Assembly (NCBI RefSeq): GCF_002843235.3
Contig: NZ_CP031123.2
Location: 930,001 to 994,000, forward strand
DNA length: 64,000 nucleotides
Origin: Providencia huaxiensis
GTDB lineage: Bacteria > Pseudomonadota > Gammaproteobacteria > Enterobacterales > Enterobacteriaceae
Reading direction: 5' to 3'
Made by a program: the position numbers and the translations under genes. Numbering within the stretch: the first letter of the stretch is position 1; every line of letters starts with the position of its first letter. Below the pieces are notes generated by a model, which made no database searches, was not told where the DNA came from, and saw nothing but the letters and a program-made list of their open reading frames with translations. This document shows, in pieces, positions 1 to 7,985 of the stretch.

Positions 1-272
1 GTAATATTGATTGTTTTAATTTCCGATGTGGCTATTTTTTTAGCTAACTCTGCAACTTTCCTAAACACCTTATCACTTAGATAGTATCTAATTTGGTCAT
101 CAGGGCTAATTCTATCTGTTAAGGACAGTTTACTCTTATCAAAATTTTCTAAGGGATAAAGAAATTTTTTATCATTGATAGTTAGTTGCTCTTGTGAAAT
201 ATATCTAAGTAATATATTCCGAATGATAAGATATTCCAAAGGAATGCTTGCTGCTAGTTTGAAGTAATCCAT
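1..272 (-). CDS. Hypothetical protein, 5' part only (runs off the left edge)
   Basis: Reading leftward from an ATG at 272, about 90 codons stay open to the window edge, so the C-terminus is missing. The protein begins MDYFKLAASIPLEYL and has hydrophobic and charged stretches but no motif I recognise. A purine-rich GGGGG run about ten bases before the ATG is a plausible ribosome site. A 22-codon ORF and a hairpin lie just upstream on the same strand, so the gene may be the second cistron of a peptide-plus-protein unit. The function cannot be told from this fragment. The reading frame itself is fairly convincing because it stays open in AT-rich DNA. Confidence 0.6.
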   Translation of the reverse strand, partial: MDYFKLAASIPLEYLIIRNILLRYISQEQLTINDKKFLYPLENFDKSKLSLTDRISPDDQIRYYLSDKVFRKVAELAKKIATSEIKTINI

Positions 273-290
273 ATAATATAACCCCCTAAT

Positions 291-314
291 AAAAGGAGGT
301 TATAACCTCCTTTT
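291..314 (-). terminator. Perfect hairpin between the 22-codon ORF and the downstream partial gene
   Basis: This 24-base perfect palindrome has a 9-bp stem (AAAAGGAGG against CCTCCTTTT) and a 6-base loop, TTATAA. On the minus strand it ends in a short T-run, so it can act as an intrinsic terminator or attenuator between the small ORF (stop at 322) and the gene starting at 272. It could equally stabilise the 3' end of a short transcript. Confidence 0.6.
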
Positions 315-321
315 TATCAAA

Positions 322-390
322 TTACTTAGCGTTGTACATTACAGAGAAATCTATGCGTTTAGTACTTGGTTTATGTTTGATCATTTTCAT
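322..390 (-). CDS. 22-residue peptide ORF
   Basis: ATG at 390, stop at 322, with a clean GAGG ribosome site six bases upstream. The peptide is basic (about seven Lys/Arg), starts MKMIKHKPSTKR and ends FSVMYNAK. It is followed at once by a perfect hairpin and then by a longer gene on the same strand. The arrangement resembles small precursor-peptide operons such as mccA-mccB. The C-terminal F-x-V-x-Y-x-x-(K/R) pattern loosely recalls PqqA, but the conserved Glu of PqqA is missing and the terminal Asn of MccA is absent. It could be a peptide precursor, a leader peptide or chance. The strong ribosome site argues for translation. Confidence 0.45.
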   Translation of the reverse strand: MKMIKHKPSTKRIDFSVMYNAK

Positions 391-1155
391 AATTAACCTC
401 TTTAATAAAAAATTTAATTTGTGATTAAACTAATACACCGTTGCATCAGTAAATTTAAAATTACATTTGTTAAGCAATTTCGTCAAATGTAAAATAGTTT
501 GATTTATTTCTATGAGGTTACTGCATTAACATGCTTATGGGGAAATATTAAGCTAGAATGACAATGTATGGAAAAATAAATAACTAAGAATTGGTTTGTT
601 TTTTTGAATAAAATAAGTTTTAAACTTTTATATATTCTAAATTTTTTCATATCAGTGAGTTAATATTAAATGATCAATTAACTGAATTATTGATTTTTTA
701 ATTTAATATTTTAATATTTAATTAATGTTGAACTAGCTTGATAATTATATTCTTTAAATATAATTTATTGGACGGATTATTTTTATCACTATTATTATCC
801 ATGTCCCATACTATGTTCACATTTAAGGCTAAGCTAGCTTGTTGATAACTTCATTTTCTTTAAGGGAAATTTAACGTTTTCTAACTAAAGCTACAATCAA
901 TAGCAAAGTCTAAAGCCAAAATCTGCAATTCAATGACAAAATCACCTTTCAATAAAACAACTTCTCTCACTTGTATTACCAGTAAAACTCCCTAAAAATT
1001 GTGTTAAAACAATTATTAAAGTTGTGGTTATTCAAATTTTACCTATTTAGGATAAGGCAAATAAAGCTATATTTAGTGCCTTACTCTACGGATTGAATTC
1101 AAAACCAACACAGATAATGAATACCTTTTATAGAGCTTGAAGGGTGATTCAGGTT
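391..1155. other. AT-rich intergenic region upstream of fliA
   Basis: About 760 bases with no convincing ORF on either strand. Composition is markedly AT-rich, with runs of A and T. An inverted repeat near 997-1014 (AATTGT and ACAATT around a 6-base loop) may be a weak hairpin or operator. The promoter of the 22-codon ORF and that of fliA must both lie here, but I cannot assign either with confidence. Confidence 0.4.
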
Positions 1156-1869
1156 GTGAGTGATTTGTATACTGCCGAAGGTGTGATTAATAAAAATAGC
1201 CTATGGGAGCGTTATTACCCTCTAATACGCCATGAAGCCCTGAAACTGCAAGTCAGACTACCCGCCAGTGTTGATATCGACGACTTAATTCAAGCGGGGG
1301 GCATCGGTTTACTACATGCATTGGAACGTTTCGATGTGACCCAAGGGGCGTCATTTGCCACTTATGCGGTGCAAAGAATTCGGGGTTCGATGCTAGATGA
1401 ACTGCGTAGTCGTGACTGGGTGCCGCGCAGTGTGCGCCGCCAAGCGCGTGAAATGACCAAAGCCATTGGTGCGTTGGAACAATCGTTAGGGCGAAGTGCG
1501 ACTGAGCCGGAAATCGCCAAAGCGCTGGATATTGACCTTGCGGAGTATCGCCAAGCATTACTGGACACCAATAATAGCCAACTGTTTTCTTATGATGAGT
1601 GGCATGAAATTCATGGGGAAAGCTGTGAGCCGCAAATGGATGAGGACGATGGCGGTAACCCGTTGAGTCTGTTGCTAGATTCCAGTTTGCGTGACCAAAT
1701 TGCGGCGGCAATCAATCAGTTACCAGAACGCGAAAAAATGGTGCTGACGCTGTATTACCAAGAAGAGCTGAACCTGAAGGAGATTGGGGCGGTGCTGGAG
1801 GTGGGGGAGTCGAGGGTGAGTCAGCTTCATAGTCAGGCTGTAAAACGCCTCCGCGGCAAATTGAAGTGA
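1156..1869 (+). CDS. fliA: RNA polymerase sigma factor FliA (sigma-28)
   Basis: Flagellar class 3 sigma factor that directs core polymerase to late flagellar and chemotaxis promoters and is held by FlgM. Region 2 is clear in the first third (LPASVDIDDLIQAGGIGLLH, then TYAVQRIRGSMLDELRSRDW), and region 4 is at the C-terminus (LPEREKMVLTLYYQEELN, then a helix-turn-helix). I chose the GTG at 1156 because the product MSDLYTAEGV aligns with the start of the E. coli protein. An in-frame GTG at 1144 is possible. The product of about 237 residues is near the usual 239. Enterics usually have fliZ directly downstream; here an ERIC repeat and an acetyltransferase follow instead. Confidence 0.95.
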   Translation: MSDLYTAEGVINKNSLWERYYPLIRHEALKLQVRLPASVDIDDLIQAGGIGLLHALERFDVTQGASFATYAVQRIRGSMLDELRSRDWVPRSVRRQAREMTKAIGALEQSLGRSATEPEIAKALDIDLAEYRQALLDTNNSQLFSYDEWHEIHGESCEPQMDEDDGGNPLSLLLDSSLRDQIAAAINQLPEREKMVLTLYYQEELNLKEIGAVLEVGESRVSQLHSQAVKRLRGKLK

Positions 1870-1995
1870 TGCTCGTCATACTTCGCACCACAGCGTTGTT
1901 GGCTTCACTAGTTCACCCTAGTCACATACTGATGTATGCTCCTAGGGCTAAACTAGCTAGCCGCCTAGCTGTAGCACGAATTATTTAGAGCATCA
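1868..1995. repeat. ERIC-type intergenic repeat, diverged copy
   Basis: Starts at the fliA stop codon. The ends form an inverted repeat (TGATGCTC at 1868-1875 and GAGCATCA at 1988-1995). The core contains CCCTAG...CTAGGG arms around CACATACTGATGTATGCTCC, which matches the core of the repeats at 26.0-26.3 kb and the enterobacterial ERIC consensus. Inner parts differ from the other copies, so this is an older or separately acquired element. As a structured transcript it may affect fliA mRNA stability. Confidence 0.7.
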
Positions 1996-2122
1996 GTATT
2001 GAGATATTTTAATACTCATTTAAATTAAATTTGTTTTTATGTGTCTATGTCAGTCTTTTACTAACGAGATGAGTTGCTTATCACTCTATCATTTTCTACG
2101 TTTTTAGTAATTTTACTTTCTA

Positions 2123-2572
2123 TTATTCATCCAGCTCTGCCGATCTAACCAAAAAATTCTCTGCCGTGGTGTGCCATGCTCTTGGGGATTGGGTGAACCC
2201 CAATTTTAAGTATTCGGTGAGGTTGCTGTCGGTGGAGAAAAATAAAATCTGGCAATCAGCGGGAAGCTCCTCGGCGACGAGGCGCATTAATTGGCGGTCG
2301 ATGCCGTGTTTTTGATACTGAGTATCAACGGCCAGTTCGCAGATATAACAACAAGAACTAAAATCCGTTACTGTGCGGACAAAACCGACCACCTGTTCCT
2401 CATCCCATGCACTAACCAATAAATCCGCGTTATTTAGCATTGCATCTAATTGAGTAAGGTTATCGGTTGTCACCATTTCTTTAAATGGTGATTGGCGAAT
2501 CAATCGAACAAAATCCTCAATAGAGATGGCAAAGTTGACTTTATAGTTCAGGCGATTGGCAAGCGCATCCAT
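2123..2572 (-). CDS. GNAT-family N-acetyltransferase
   Basis: The 149-residue protein has the GNAT fold pattern: a central strand (ICELAVDTQYQKHGIDRQLM) followed by an acetyl-CoA loop and a late LGF-type strand (YLKLGFTQSPRAWH). The loop reads QKHGID rather than the classical Q/R-x-x-G-x-G/A, so the CoA site is slightly unusual. The substrate is unknown. The ATG at 2572 has a good AGGGGAA ribosome site. It stands alone, convergent with fliA and divergent from cbpA. It is close in size to YhbS/YjdJ-like acetyltransferases and could modify a small molecule or a protein. Confidence 0.8.
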   Translation of the reverse strand: MDALANRLNYKVNFAISIEDFVRLIRQSPFKEMVTTDNLTQLDAMLNNADLLVSAWDEEQVVGFVRTVTDFSSCCYICELAVDTQYQKHGIDRQLMRLVAEELPADCQILFFSTDSNLTEYLKLGFTQSPRAWHTTAENFLVRSAELDE

Positions 2573-2775
2573 AGAGTTCCCCTATTAATCAAACTACCCT
2601 CTTATAGGTTTAGCCTGAAATAGCGTAAATTTCCTGTTTTTTGTGGAATTTTATCATGGCCTAGCTATTCCAATTAGTGCGTAAATGTCCTAAGTTAAAT
2701 TCAAGGTAGTCGTGATGTTTAGCCCAACAGGGTAAATACCATAAGAATTCTATTCAACAGATAAGTGAACGAGAT

Positions 2776-3720
2776 ATGACGATGGAACTAAAGGATTATT
2801 ACAGCATCATGGGTGTTAAGCGCACCGATGATTTAAAAACCATTAAGACCGCGTATCGCCGTTTAGCGCGAAAATATCACCCTGACGTGAGTAAAGAACC
2901 CGATGCCGAAGCACGCTTTAAAGAAATTGCGGAGGCTTGGGCGGTACTTGGTGACAAAGAAAAACGTGCAGAATACGATGAAATGTGGGAACACAGGAAT
3001 GACCCCTATTTTAACCAAGCTAACCAAGGCCAACAAAGCCGCACCTATTCCCAGCAAGGGTTTGATGAAGGCGGCTTTGATGACATTTTTTCATCGATGT
3101 TTTCCCAACGTGCACGGGGTGGCACAAGGCAGGCACGCAGCCATCGCGGGCAGGATTTAGAGGTTGAACTGGCTGTTTTCCTTGAAGAAACCCAAGAACC
3201 CCATAAACGTACCATTAGCTATAACTTACCTGTTTATAACGCTTTTGGTTTTATCGAAAACGAAGTCCCTAAAACACTTAACGTGACTATCCCTGCAGGG
3301 GTGATTGACGGGCAACGTATTCGCTTAAAAGGGCAAGGCACTGCCGGGGGGAATGGCGGTGAAAATGGCGACCTATGGATAACTATCCGCATTGCACCGC
3401 ATCCATTATTCGATATTAAGGGCCATGATCTTGAAGTGGTTGTGCCATTAGCCCCTTGGGAAGCCGCTCTAGGGACAAAAGTCACCATCCCAACATTAAA
3501 AGACCCGATTGTGATCACCGTTCCTGCTAATAGCCAAGCTGGCCAAAAATTACGCCTTAAAGGTAAAGGGCTGAAACATGAAGGTACAGCAGGGGATCTG
3601 TACGCGATTATAAAAATCGTGATGCCAAATAGCAGTAATGCAGAAGCGGATGCACTGTGGCGGAAATTGGCGGAGACTCAGCAGAGTTTTGACCCACGTA
3701 AAAATTGGGGAGGCAAATAA
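2776..3720 (+). CDS. cbpA: Curved DNA-binding protein CbpA (DnaJ-type co-chaperone)
   Basis: The N-terminal J-domain ([20 protein letters not shown]) carries the HPD motif in KYHPDVSK and stimulates DnaK. A G/F-like linker with FDDIFSSMF follows, then two beta-rich substrate-binding domains like those of DnaJ but with no zinc-finger cysteines. CbpA also binds curved DNA and is associated with the stationary-phase nucleoid. The product of 314 residues is slightly longer than the 306 of E. coli. The start is the ATG at 2776 or, two codons later, 2782. cbpM overlaps the stop codon, so the chaperone and its inhibitor are made together. Confidence 0.97.
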   Translation: MTMELKDYYSIMGVKRTDDLKTIKTAYRRLARKYHPDVSKEPDAEARFKEIAEAWAVLGDKEKRAEYDEMWEHRNDPYFNQANQGQQSRTYSQQGFDEGGFDDIFSSMFSQRARGGTRQARSHRGQDLEVELAVFLEETQEPHKRTISYNLPVYNAFGFIENEVPKTLNVTIPAGVIDGQRIRLKGQGTAGGNGGENGDLWITIRIAPHPLFDIKGHDLEVVVPLAPWEAALGTKVTIPTLKDPIVITVPANSQAGQKLRLKGKGLKHEGTAGDLYAIIKIVMPNSSNAEADALWRKLAETQQSFDPRKNWGGK

Positions 3721-4013
3721 TGGAACAGTTCACATCATTAACCGTTATTGATTTTTGCGTTCATACTGGTATTGCTGAAGATGAATTACAGGAAATCGTC
3801 GGCCTTGGGATAATTCAACCCATTGAAACGACTAATGAGTGGTTGTTTGATGACCAAGCGGTAGTCATTGTGAGAAGAGCCGTGCGTCTTTACCATGAAT
3901 TAGAAATTGACTGGCCGGGCATCGCAATGGCGATGAGCCTATTGGACCAAAATGAAATGCTCCAACGCGAAAATGAGATGTTGCGTTTACAGTTAAAACG
4001 TTTTATTGGTTAG
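3720..4013 (+). CDS. cbpM: Chaperone modulator CbpM
   Basis: Specific inhibitor of CbpA that binds its J-domain and blocks both co-chaperone and DNA-binding activity. The 97-residue protein has a MerR-like helical part (VIDFCVHTGIAEDELQEIVG) and a C-terminal coiled region (QNEMLQRENEMLRLQLKRF). The ATG at 3720 overlaps the cbpA stop by one base (TAATG) and has a GGGGAGG ribosome site inside the end of cbpA. This points to translational coupling and an excess of CbpA over its inhibitor. Confidence 0.95.
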   Translation: MEQFTSLTVIDFCVHTGIAEDELQEIVGLGIIQPIETTNEWLFDDQAVVIVRRAVRLYHELEIDWPGIAMAMSLLDQNEMLQRENEMLRLQLKRFIG

Positions 4014-4155
4014 GTTTCTGATAATTTAATGACTATTGAGCTTTCTATATAGAGTCTGTTTCATTTTGGCTTTATGCATTGAATTAAAGTATAGGGCCAA
4101 TTCATTCAATACCTATAAAAATTTAATTGTATTGTGAACGATATAAGAGGCTTTG

Positions 4156-4749
4156 ATGTTAACTACTGATTGGCGACCTGAATGGGGGAATATTTATTCA
4201 TGGGTTGCAATGGATAAAAACGGTTATTTAGCATTTATGCTGAATAATTGCTGGGGATGGTTACCCAAAGTGTATATCAACATACCTAATATTAGTGAGT
4301 TATATGTTGATTTAAGTGAGTTTATATATTGTGAATCGGCTAAATATGAAAATAGCATACAGAAAAATGGTGATTTTTCAGTTGATCTATTTTCCTATTG
4401 GAAATACAAGCATTATTCCCAAGAAACTGTTTTTACCAGTTATAAAAATCGTTTAGATGAAGGTAATAAACTGACAGATGCTTATCTTGCAACACAAAAG
4501 GGAATATTTGTATTTGAAGGCATTGAAGGCTATAACCAAGGGGAAGACTTTCCTGTGGGCTATGAGGGTGAAACAAAAATGGGAGATTATTTTCGCCATT
4601 TAGTGCCAACGATTTATGCGACAATATCAGATATACCTATCCCTCTAAGGCAATACATTGTCGTTTCTGATACTTTAGATTTTACCAAAGATAGATTGTT
4701 AGATAATGATAAAATCAGCGAATATTTTACTCGAATGTATTCTATCTAA
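4156..4749 (+). CDS. Hypothetical protein, about 197 residues
   Basis: Not recognised. The protein is acidic and rich in Trp, Tyr and Phe, starting with LTTDWRPEWGNIYSW and containing the stretch NNCWGWLPKVYINIPN. There is no signal peptide or membrane segment, so it is probably cytoplasmic. I take the ATG at 4156 because an AGAGG sits five bases upstream; a TTG at 4153 is also in frame. The aromatic, acidic single-domain build is common among immunity proteins of contact-dependent toxins, but no toxin is adjacent and this is only a guess. It stands alone between cbpM and the eda terminator. Confidence 0.7.
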   Translation: MLTTDWRPEWGNIYSWVAMDKNGYLAFMLNNCWGWLPKVYINIPNISELYVDLSEFIYCESAKYENSIQKNGDFSVDLFSYWKYKHYSQETVFTSYKNRLDEGNKLTDAYLATQKGIFVFEGIEGYNQGEDFPVGYEGETKMGDYFRHLVPTIYATISDIPIPLRQYIVVSDTLDFTKDRLLDNDKISEYFTRMYSI

Positions 4750-4758
4750 ACCATTAGC

Positions 4759-4786
4759 AAAAAGCCCTTACCATCCAGTAAGGGCG
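4759..4786 (-). terminator. Intrinsic terminator of kdgK-eda
   Basis: On the minus strand a GCCCTTAC...GTAAGGGC stem with a short loop is followed by TTTTT, about 30 bases after the eda stop codon. Confidence 0.85.
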
Positions 4787-4816
4787 CAATAACAACAACG
4801 AGATTTTTATTATTAA

Positions 4817-5434
4817 TTAAATAGCCGCTGCTTCTGCAATGAGTTTGCCGAGCTCTTGCCAGTTTTCACTGTCGATAAGGTCATTCGGCACCATCCATGA
4901 ACCGCCGCACACTAATACAGAAGGTAATGCGGTGTATTCTTTAATGTTTTTCACACCGATACCGCCAGTTGGCATAAATTTAACCGGGTAAACCGCGCTG
5001 AGAGCTTTGAGCATGGCAACTCCGCCAGAGGCTTCGGCTGGGAAGAATTTCAATGTGGTGAGATTAAACTCAAGGGCTTGTTCTACTAAACTTGGGTTAT
5101 TCACACCAGGAATGATAATCACGTTCTTTTGTTGGCAATAAGCCACAATTTTCGGGTTAAAGCCCGGGCTGACGATAAAATCTACACCCGCTTCAATGGC
5201 TTGGTCAACTTGCGCTGTGGTTAATACCGTACCTGCGGCAATCAGTAATTCAGGGTAGGCCGCGCGCATATTTTTAATCGCTTGTACCGCTGCAGCGGTG
5301 CGGAAGGTGACCTCTGCACATGGCAGGCCATTTTCCACTAAAGCTTTTGCCAATGGCGCACCATGCTCTGCATTATTAATGGTGATAACAGGAACAACAT
5401 TGAGTTTCTTAATTCTTTCAAGTAATTGATTCAT
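4817..5434 (-). CDS. eda: KDPG/KHG aldolase (2-keto-3-deoxy-6-phosphogluconate aldolase)
   Basis: Class I aldolase that cleaves KDPG to pyruvate and glyceraldehyde-3-phosphate, the last step of hexuronate breakdown and the Entner-Doudoroff path. Visible landmarks are the catalytic Glu region (LPCAEVTFRTAAAVQAI), the Schiff-base Lys in TTLKFFPAEASGG and the phosphate-binding MPTGGIG. The length of 205 residues is close to the usual 213. The ATG at 5434 has a GAGG site and lies 12 bases after the kdgK stop, so kdgK and eda form one operon ending at the hairpin at 4759-4786. Confidence 0.96.
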   Translation of the reverse strand: MNQLLERIKKLNVVPVITINNAEHGAPLAKALVENGLPCAEVTFRTAAAVQAIKNMRAAYPELLIAAGTVLTTAQVDQAIEAGVDFIVSPGFNPKIVAYCQQKNVIIIPGVNNPSLVEQALEFNLTTLKFFPAEASGGVAMLKALSAVYPVKFMPTGGIGVKNIKEYTALPSVLVCGGSWMVPNDLIDSENWQELGKLIAEAAAI

Positions 5435-5446
5435 GGTTAAAGCCTC

Positions 5447-6406
5447 TTAACATTTTACTAAAGCAGTGGTTGGCATGGCCTCGGATGGAATAATCGCTCC
5501 CCGGTGTTGGATGACGGTTCCAGCCAGTAAATGACCTGTTTTTGCTGCTTCACATGGGCTGCCACCGACGATGCGACAAGCAAGGTAGCCGGCACTAAAG
5601 GAATCCCCTGCGGCAGTGGTATCAACAACATGGCTTATTTTATTCGCAGGGACTTCAATACGTTCGTTATCAATAACGACGAAGCAAGCCTCAGCACCGC
5701 GCTTGATCACTATTTCGTTCACGCCATATTGTTGGGTACGTGCAATTGCATCATTTTCATGAATGTCACCATAAAGCAACTGTTCGTCATCAAAGGTCAA
5801 AAAAGCGATGTCGGTTAAAGTGAGAGTTTGCTGATAAGCTTGTTGAGCGGCTTGTTTTGAAGGCCAAAGCGCAGGGCGATAGTTATTATCGAAGACAATT
5901 TTAGCGCCGTGTTGTTTAGCATGTTGTAACATTTCAAATAACAACTGACGTGAGGCGTCAGGTAAAATGGCTAAGCTAATGCCACTTAAGTAGATAAATT
6001 GTTGTGAATTAAGTACTTGCTGTGTGTGGGCTTTGCTATTGCTATCAAGACAGACGGCATCAAGCCAAAATTTTGCCGCGGCATTATCTCGCCAATAGAA
6101 AAAGCGACGTTCGCCATCAGCGGAGGTTTCGATTAAATACATCCCAGGCAAATGTTTGTCCGAAATAAAGACTTCTTCAGTATTGATGCCCTCTTGTTGC
6201 CAACTGTTTAGCATTTGCTGGCTGAATGGGTCTTTACCTAAACCGGTGATGTAACGGGTTGTCACGCCATGGTCTTTTGTTAAACGAGACAGGTATAGTG
6301 CGGTATTGAGTGTATCCCCACCAAACGTTTGTCTATAAAGTTCACCCGATTTTTGCAACTCAACCATGCATTCACCAATAACGGCAACTTGCGGATGTAT
6401 ATTCAT
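5447..6406 (-). CDS. kdgK: 2-dehydro-3-deoxygluconokinase
   Basis: PfkB/ribokinase-family kinase that phosphorylates 2-keto-3-deoxygluconate to KDPG, the substrate of the neighbouring Eda. The family signatures are present: FGGDTLNTALYLSRL near the N-terminus and DTTAAGDSFSAGYLA with the catalytic Asp near the C-terminus. I start at the ATG at 6406, preceded by AGGTGGTG; the two GTG codons upstream belong to that ribosome site. The product is about 319 residues, against 309 in E. coli. It is transcribed divergently from kdgR with a KdgR-like box between. Confidence 0.95.
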   Translation of the reverse strand: MNIHPQVAVIGECMVELQKSGELYRQTFGGDTLNTALYLSRLTKDHGVTTRYITGLGKDPFSQQMLNSWQQEGINTEEVFISDKHLPGMYLIETSADGERRFFYWRDNAAAKFWLDAVCLDSNSKAHTQQVLNSQQFIYLSGISLAILPDASRQLLFEMLQHAKQHGAKIVFDNNYRPALWPSKQAAQQAYQQTLTLTDIAFLTFDDEQLLYGDIHENDAIARTQQYGVNEIVIKRGAEACFVVIDNERIEVPANKISHVVDTTAAGDSFSAGYLACRIVGGSPCEAAKTGHLLAGTVIQHRGAIIPSEAMPTTALVKC

Positions 6407-6492
6407 TTTCACCACCTGCGCGATTACGACTTAATAAACTATTGCTGACTTAATGATGCTATTAAAACCCATTTCAAATAGAACTTCAATGA

Positions 6493-6512
6493 AAATGAAA
6501 CGCCGTTTTAAA
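6493..6512. promoter_or_regulatory. KdgR-type operator
   Basis: The sequence AAATGAAACGCCGTTTTAAA matches the known KdgR box pattern (TGAAAC, short spacer, GTTTTA) and lies in the 209-base gap between divergent kdgK and kdgR. Repression of kdgK-eda, with relief by 2-keto-3-deoxygluconate, and autoregulation of kdgR are the expected roles. Confidence 0.65.
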
Positions 6513-6615
6513 AATATTAAATCACCGTTCTTGTTTTTATCATGATAGCCACTTATGCTATCCGCTAGGGTGTAATGTCGATATCAATTTATAGTTATAG
6601 GATGATGGAAAAGTA

Positions 6616-7398
6616 ATGGATAAAACGACTCAAACGGATGCTGTTTCAGCAGTGGTTAAGGTATTTAGCATTCTTAGCGCCCTTGGTGAGCAAAAAGAGA
6701 TTGGTGTGTCTGAGCTTTCACAGCGTTTATTGATGTCAAAAGCCACGACATTTCGTTTTCTGCAAACGATGAAACAGCTAGGCTATGTGGATCAAGAAGG
6801 TGAAGCGGATAAATATTCCCTAACATTGAAATTATTCGAGTTGGGAGCGAAATCCCTTGAGTATGTGGATTTAATTGAAATTGCAGATACAGAAATGCGC
6901 CGTATTGGCCAATTAACCCATGAAGCGGTGCATTTGGGCGCTTTAGATGAAGATGCCATTATTTATATCCATAAAATCGACTCGAGTTATAATTTACGCA
7001 TGTATTCACGGGTTGGGCGTCGTAACCCATTGTATTGCACAGCAATCGGTAAGATTTTACTCGCTTGGCAAGATGAAGGATCCATTCGTTTAGCATTGAA
7101 AAACGAAACTTTTAGCCAAAAAACGGCAACAACGATTTTAACGTTAGAAGACCTGCTGGTGGAATTAGCCACAGTTCGTGAATGCCATTATGCGCAAGAC
7201 AGAGAAGAGCAAGAGCTAGGTCTGCGCTGTATTGCTGTGCCAGTGTATGACCGGTTAGGCCATGTGGTTGCAGGGCTATCGATTTCGTTCCCAACGATTC
7301 GTTTTGATGAGCAGCGTATTGGTGACTACGTCCAATTACTGAAAACAGCGGGTCGTAATATTTCAGAGAAAATGGGCTATCACCAATATCCATTATAG
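6616..7398 (+). CDS. kdgR: IclR-family repressor KdgR of pectin/hexuronate catabolism
   Basis: The N-terminal winged helix-turn-helix (AVVKVFSILSALGEQKEIGV, then LSQRLLMSKATTFRFLQTMK) is followed by an IclR effector domain (HLGALDEDAIIYIHKIDSSY and LRCIAVPVYDRLGHVVAGLS). The protein ends MGYHQYPL, almost as in E. coli KdgR, and its 260 residues match the usual length. It represses kdgK, eda and uronate genes until KDG binds. Its placement directly opposite kdgK-eda fits that role. Confidence 0.94.
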   Translation: MDKTTQTDAVSAVVKVFSILSALGEQKEIGVSELSQRLLMSKATTFRFLQTMKQLGYVDQEGEADKYSLTLKLFELGAKSLEYVDLIEIADTEMRRIGQLTHEAVHLGALDEDAIIYIHKIDSSYNLRMYSRVGRRNPLYCTAIGKILLAWQDEGSIRLALKNETFSQKTATTILTLEDLLVELATVRECHYAQDREEQELGLRCIAVPVYDRLGHVVAGLSISFPTIRFDEQRIGDYVQLLKTAGRNISEKMGYHQYPL

Positions 7399-7573
7399 GG
7401 GTGATATAACAGGATTAAGCCAGTTTTAATGATGTATCAATCAATTGATTTAATAACCTATGTAAATTATTTATTTGAATATTAAGGTGTTATAAATTTC
7501 ACTTATTATTATCCAACACCATGTGTTGCTGCTGACATATAATATTTACTTATGAACACAGTAGGAAATAGAT

Positions 7574-7933
7574 ATGTTTAAAAAGGTTATTGTTGTTATT
7601 TTTCTTTGTTTCACTTCTTATGGCTTTGCCAGCGACTTTACATTTAAAGAAAAGTCACCCGCTGATCGCGAGTTTAGTCAAGACTACCAAGGAATTAAAA
7701 AATTACAGACACAACAAAAGTTTGTCTTTGATCCCAAAAAGAAACTTCCACAAGAAGAACAAAGTTATCAAGCTTTGTTAGAACAGCGAAATGCAGATGA
7801 AAATGCGTTTTCAAAACATTTTAATGTGTGTGATGTTAACCCGACGGGAGCAGGGTGCCCTAATTCAATGGCTTGGATGAATGACCGCCAGCAAATGAAA
7901 AAAATGCTAGAGCAAGCGGGCCGCCCATATTGA
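7574..7933 (+). CDS. Small exported protein of unknown function
   Basis: The 119-residue protein has a clear Sec signal peptide (MFKKVIVVIFLCFTSYGFAS, cleavage probably after FAS). The mature part is charged, with Lys/Gln-rich helices and two cysteines close together (VCDVNPTGAGCPN) that could form a periplasmic disulfide. An AGGAAATAG ribosome site precedes the ATG. I do not recognise the family. It lies alone between kdgR and the terminator shared with betT. Confidence 0.75.
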   Translation: MFKKVIVVIFLCFTSYGFASDFTFKEKSPADREFSQDYQGIKKLQTQQKFVFDPKKKLPQEEQSYQALLEQRNADENAFSKHFNVCDVNPTGAGCPNSMAWMNDRQQMKKMLEQAGRPY

Positions 7934-7951
7934 TGCGTTGTTCATCTGTTG

Positions 7952-7980
7952 ACTCTAAGGGAGCATCGCCCCCTTAGAGT
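7952..7980. terminator. Bidirectional terminator between the exported protein gene and betT
   Basis: A stem of ACTCTAAGGG against CCCTTAGAGT with a 9-base loop lies between two convergent genes. It has no long T-run, so efficiency is uncertain. Confidence 0.6.
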
Positions 7981-7985
7981 TCAAA

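Noticed and set aside
1253..1711. 152-residue minus-strand ORF inside fliA
   Set aside because: It overlaps fliA completely, has no family resemblance and no ribosome site.
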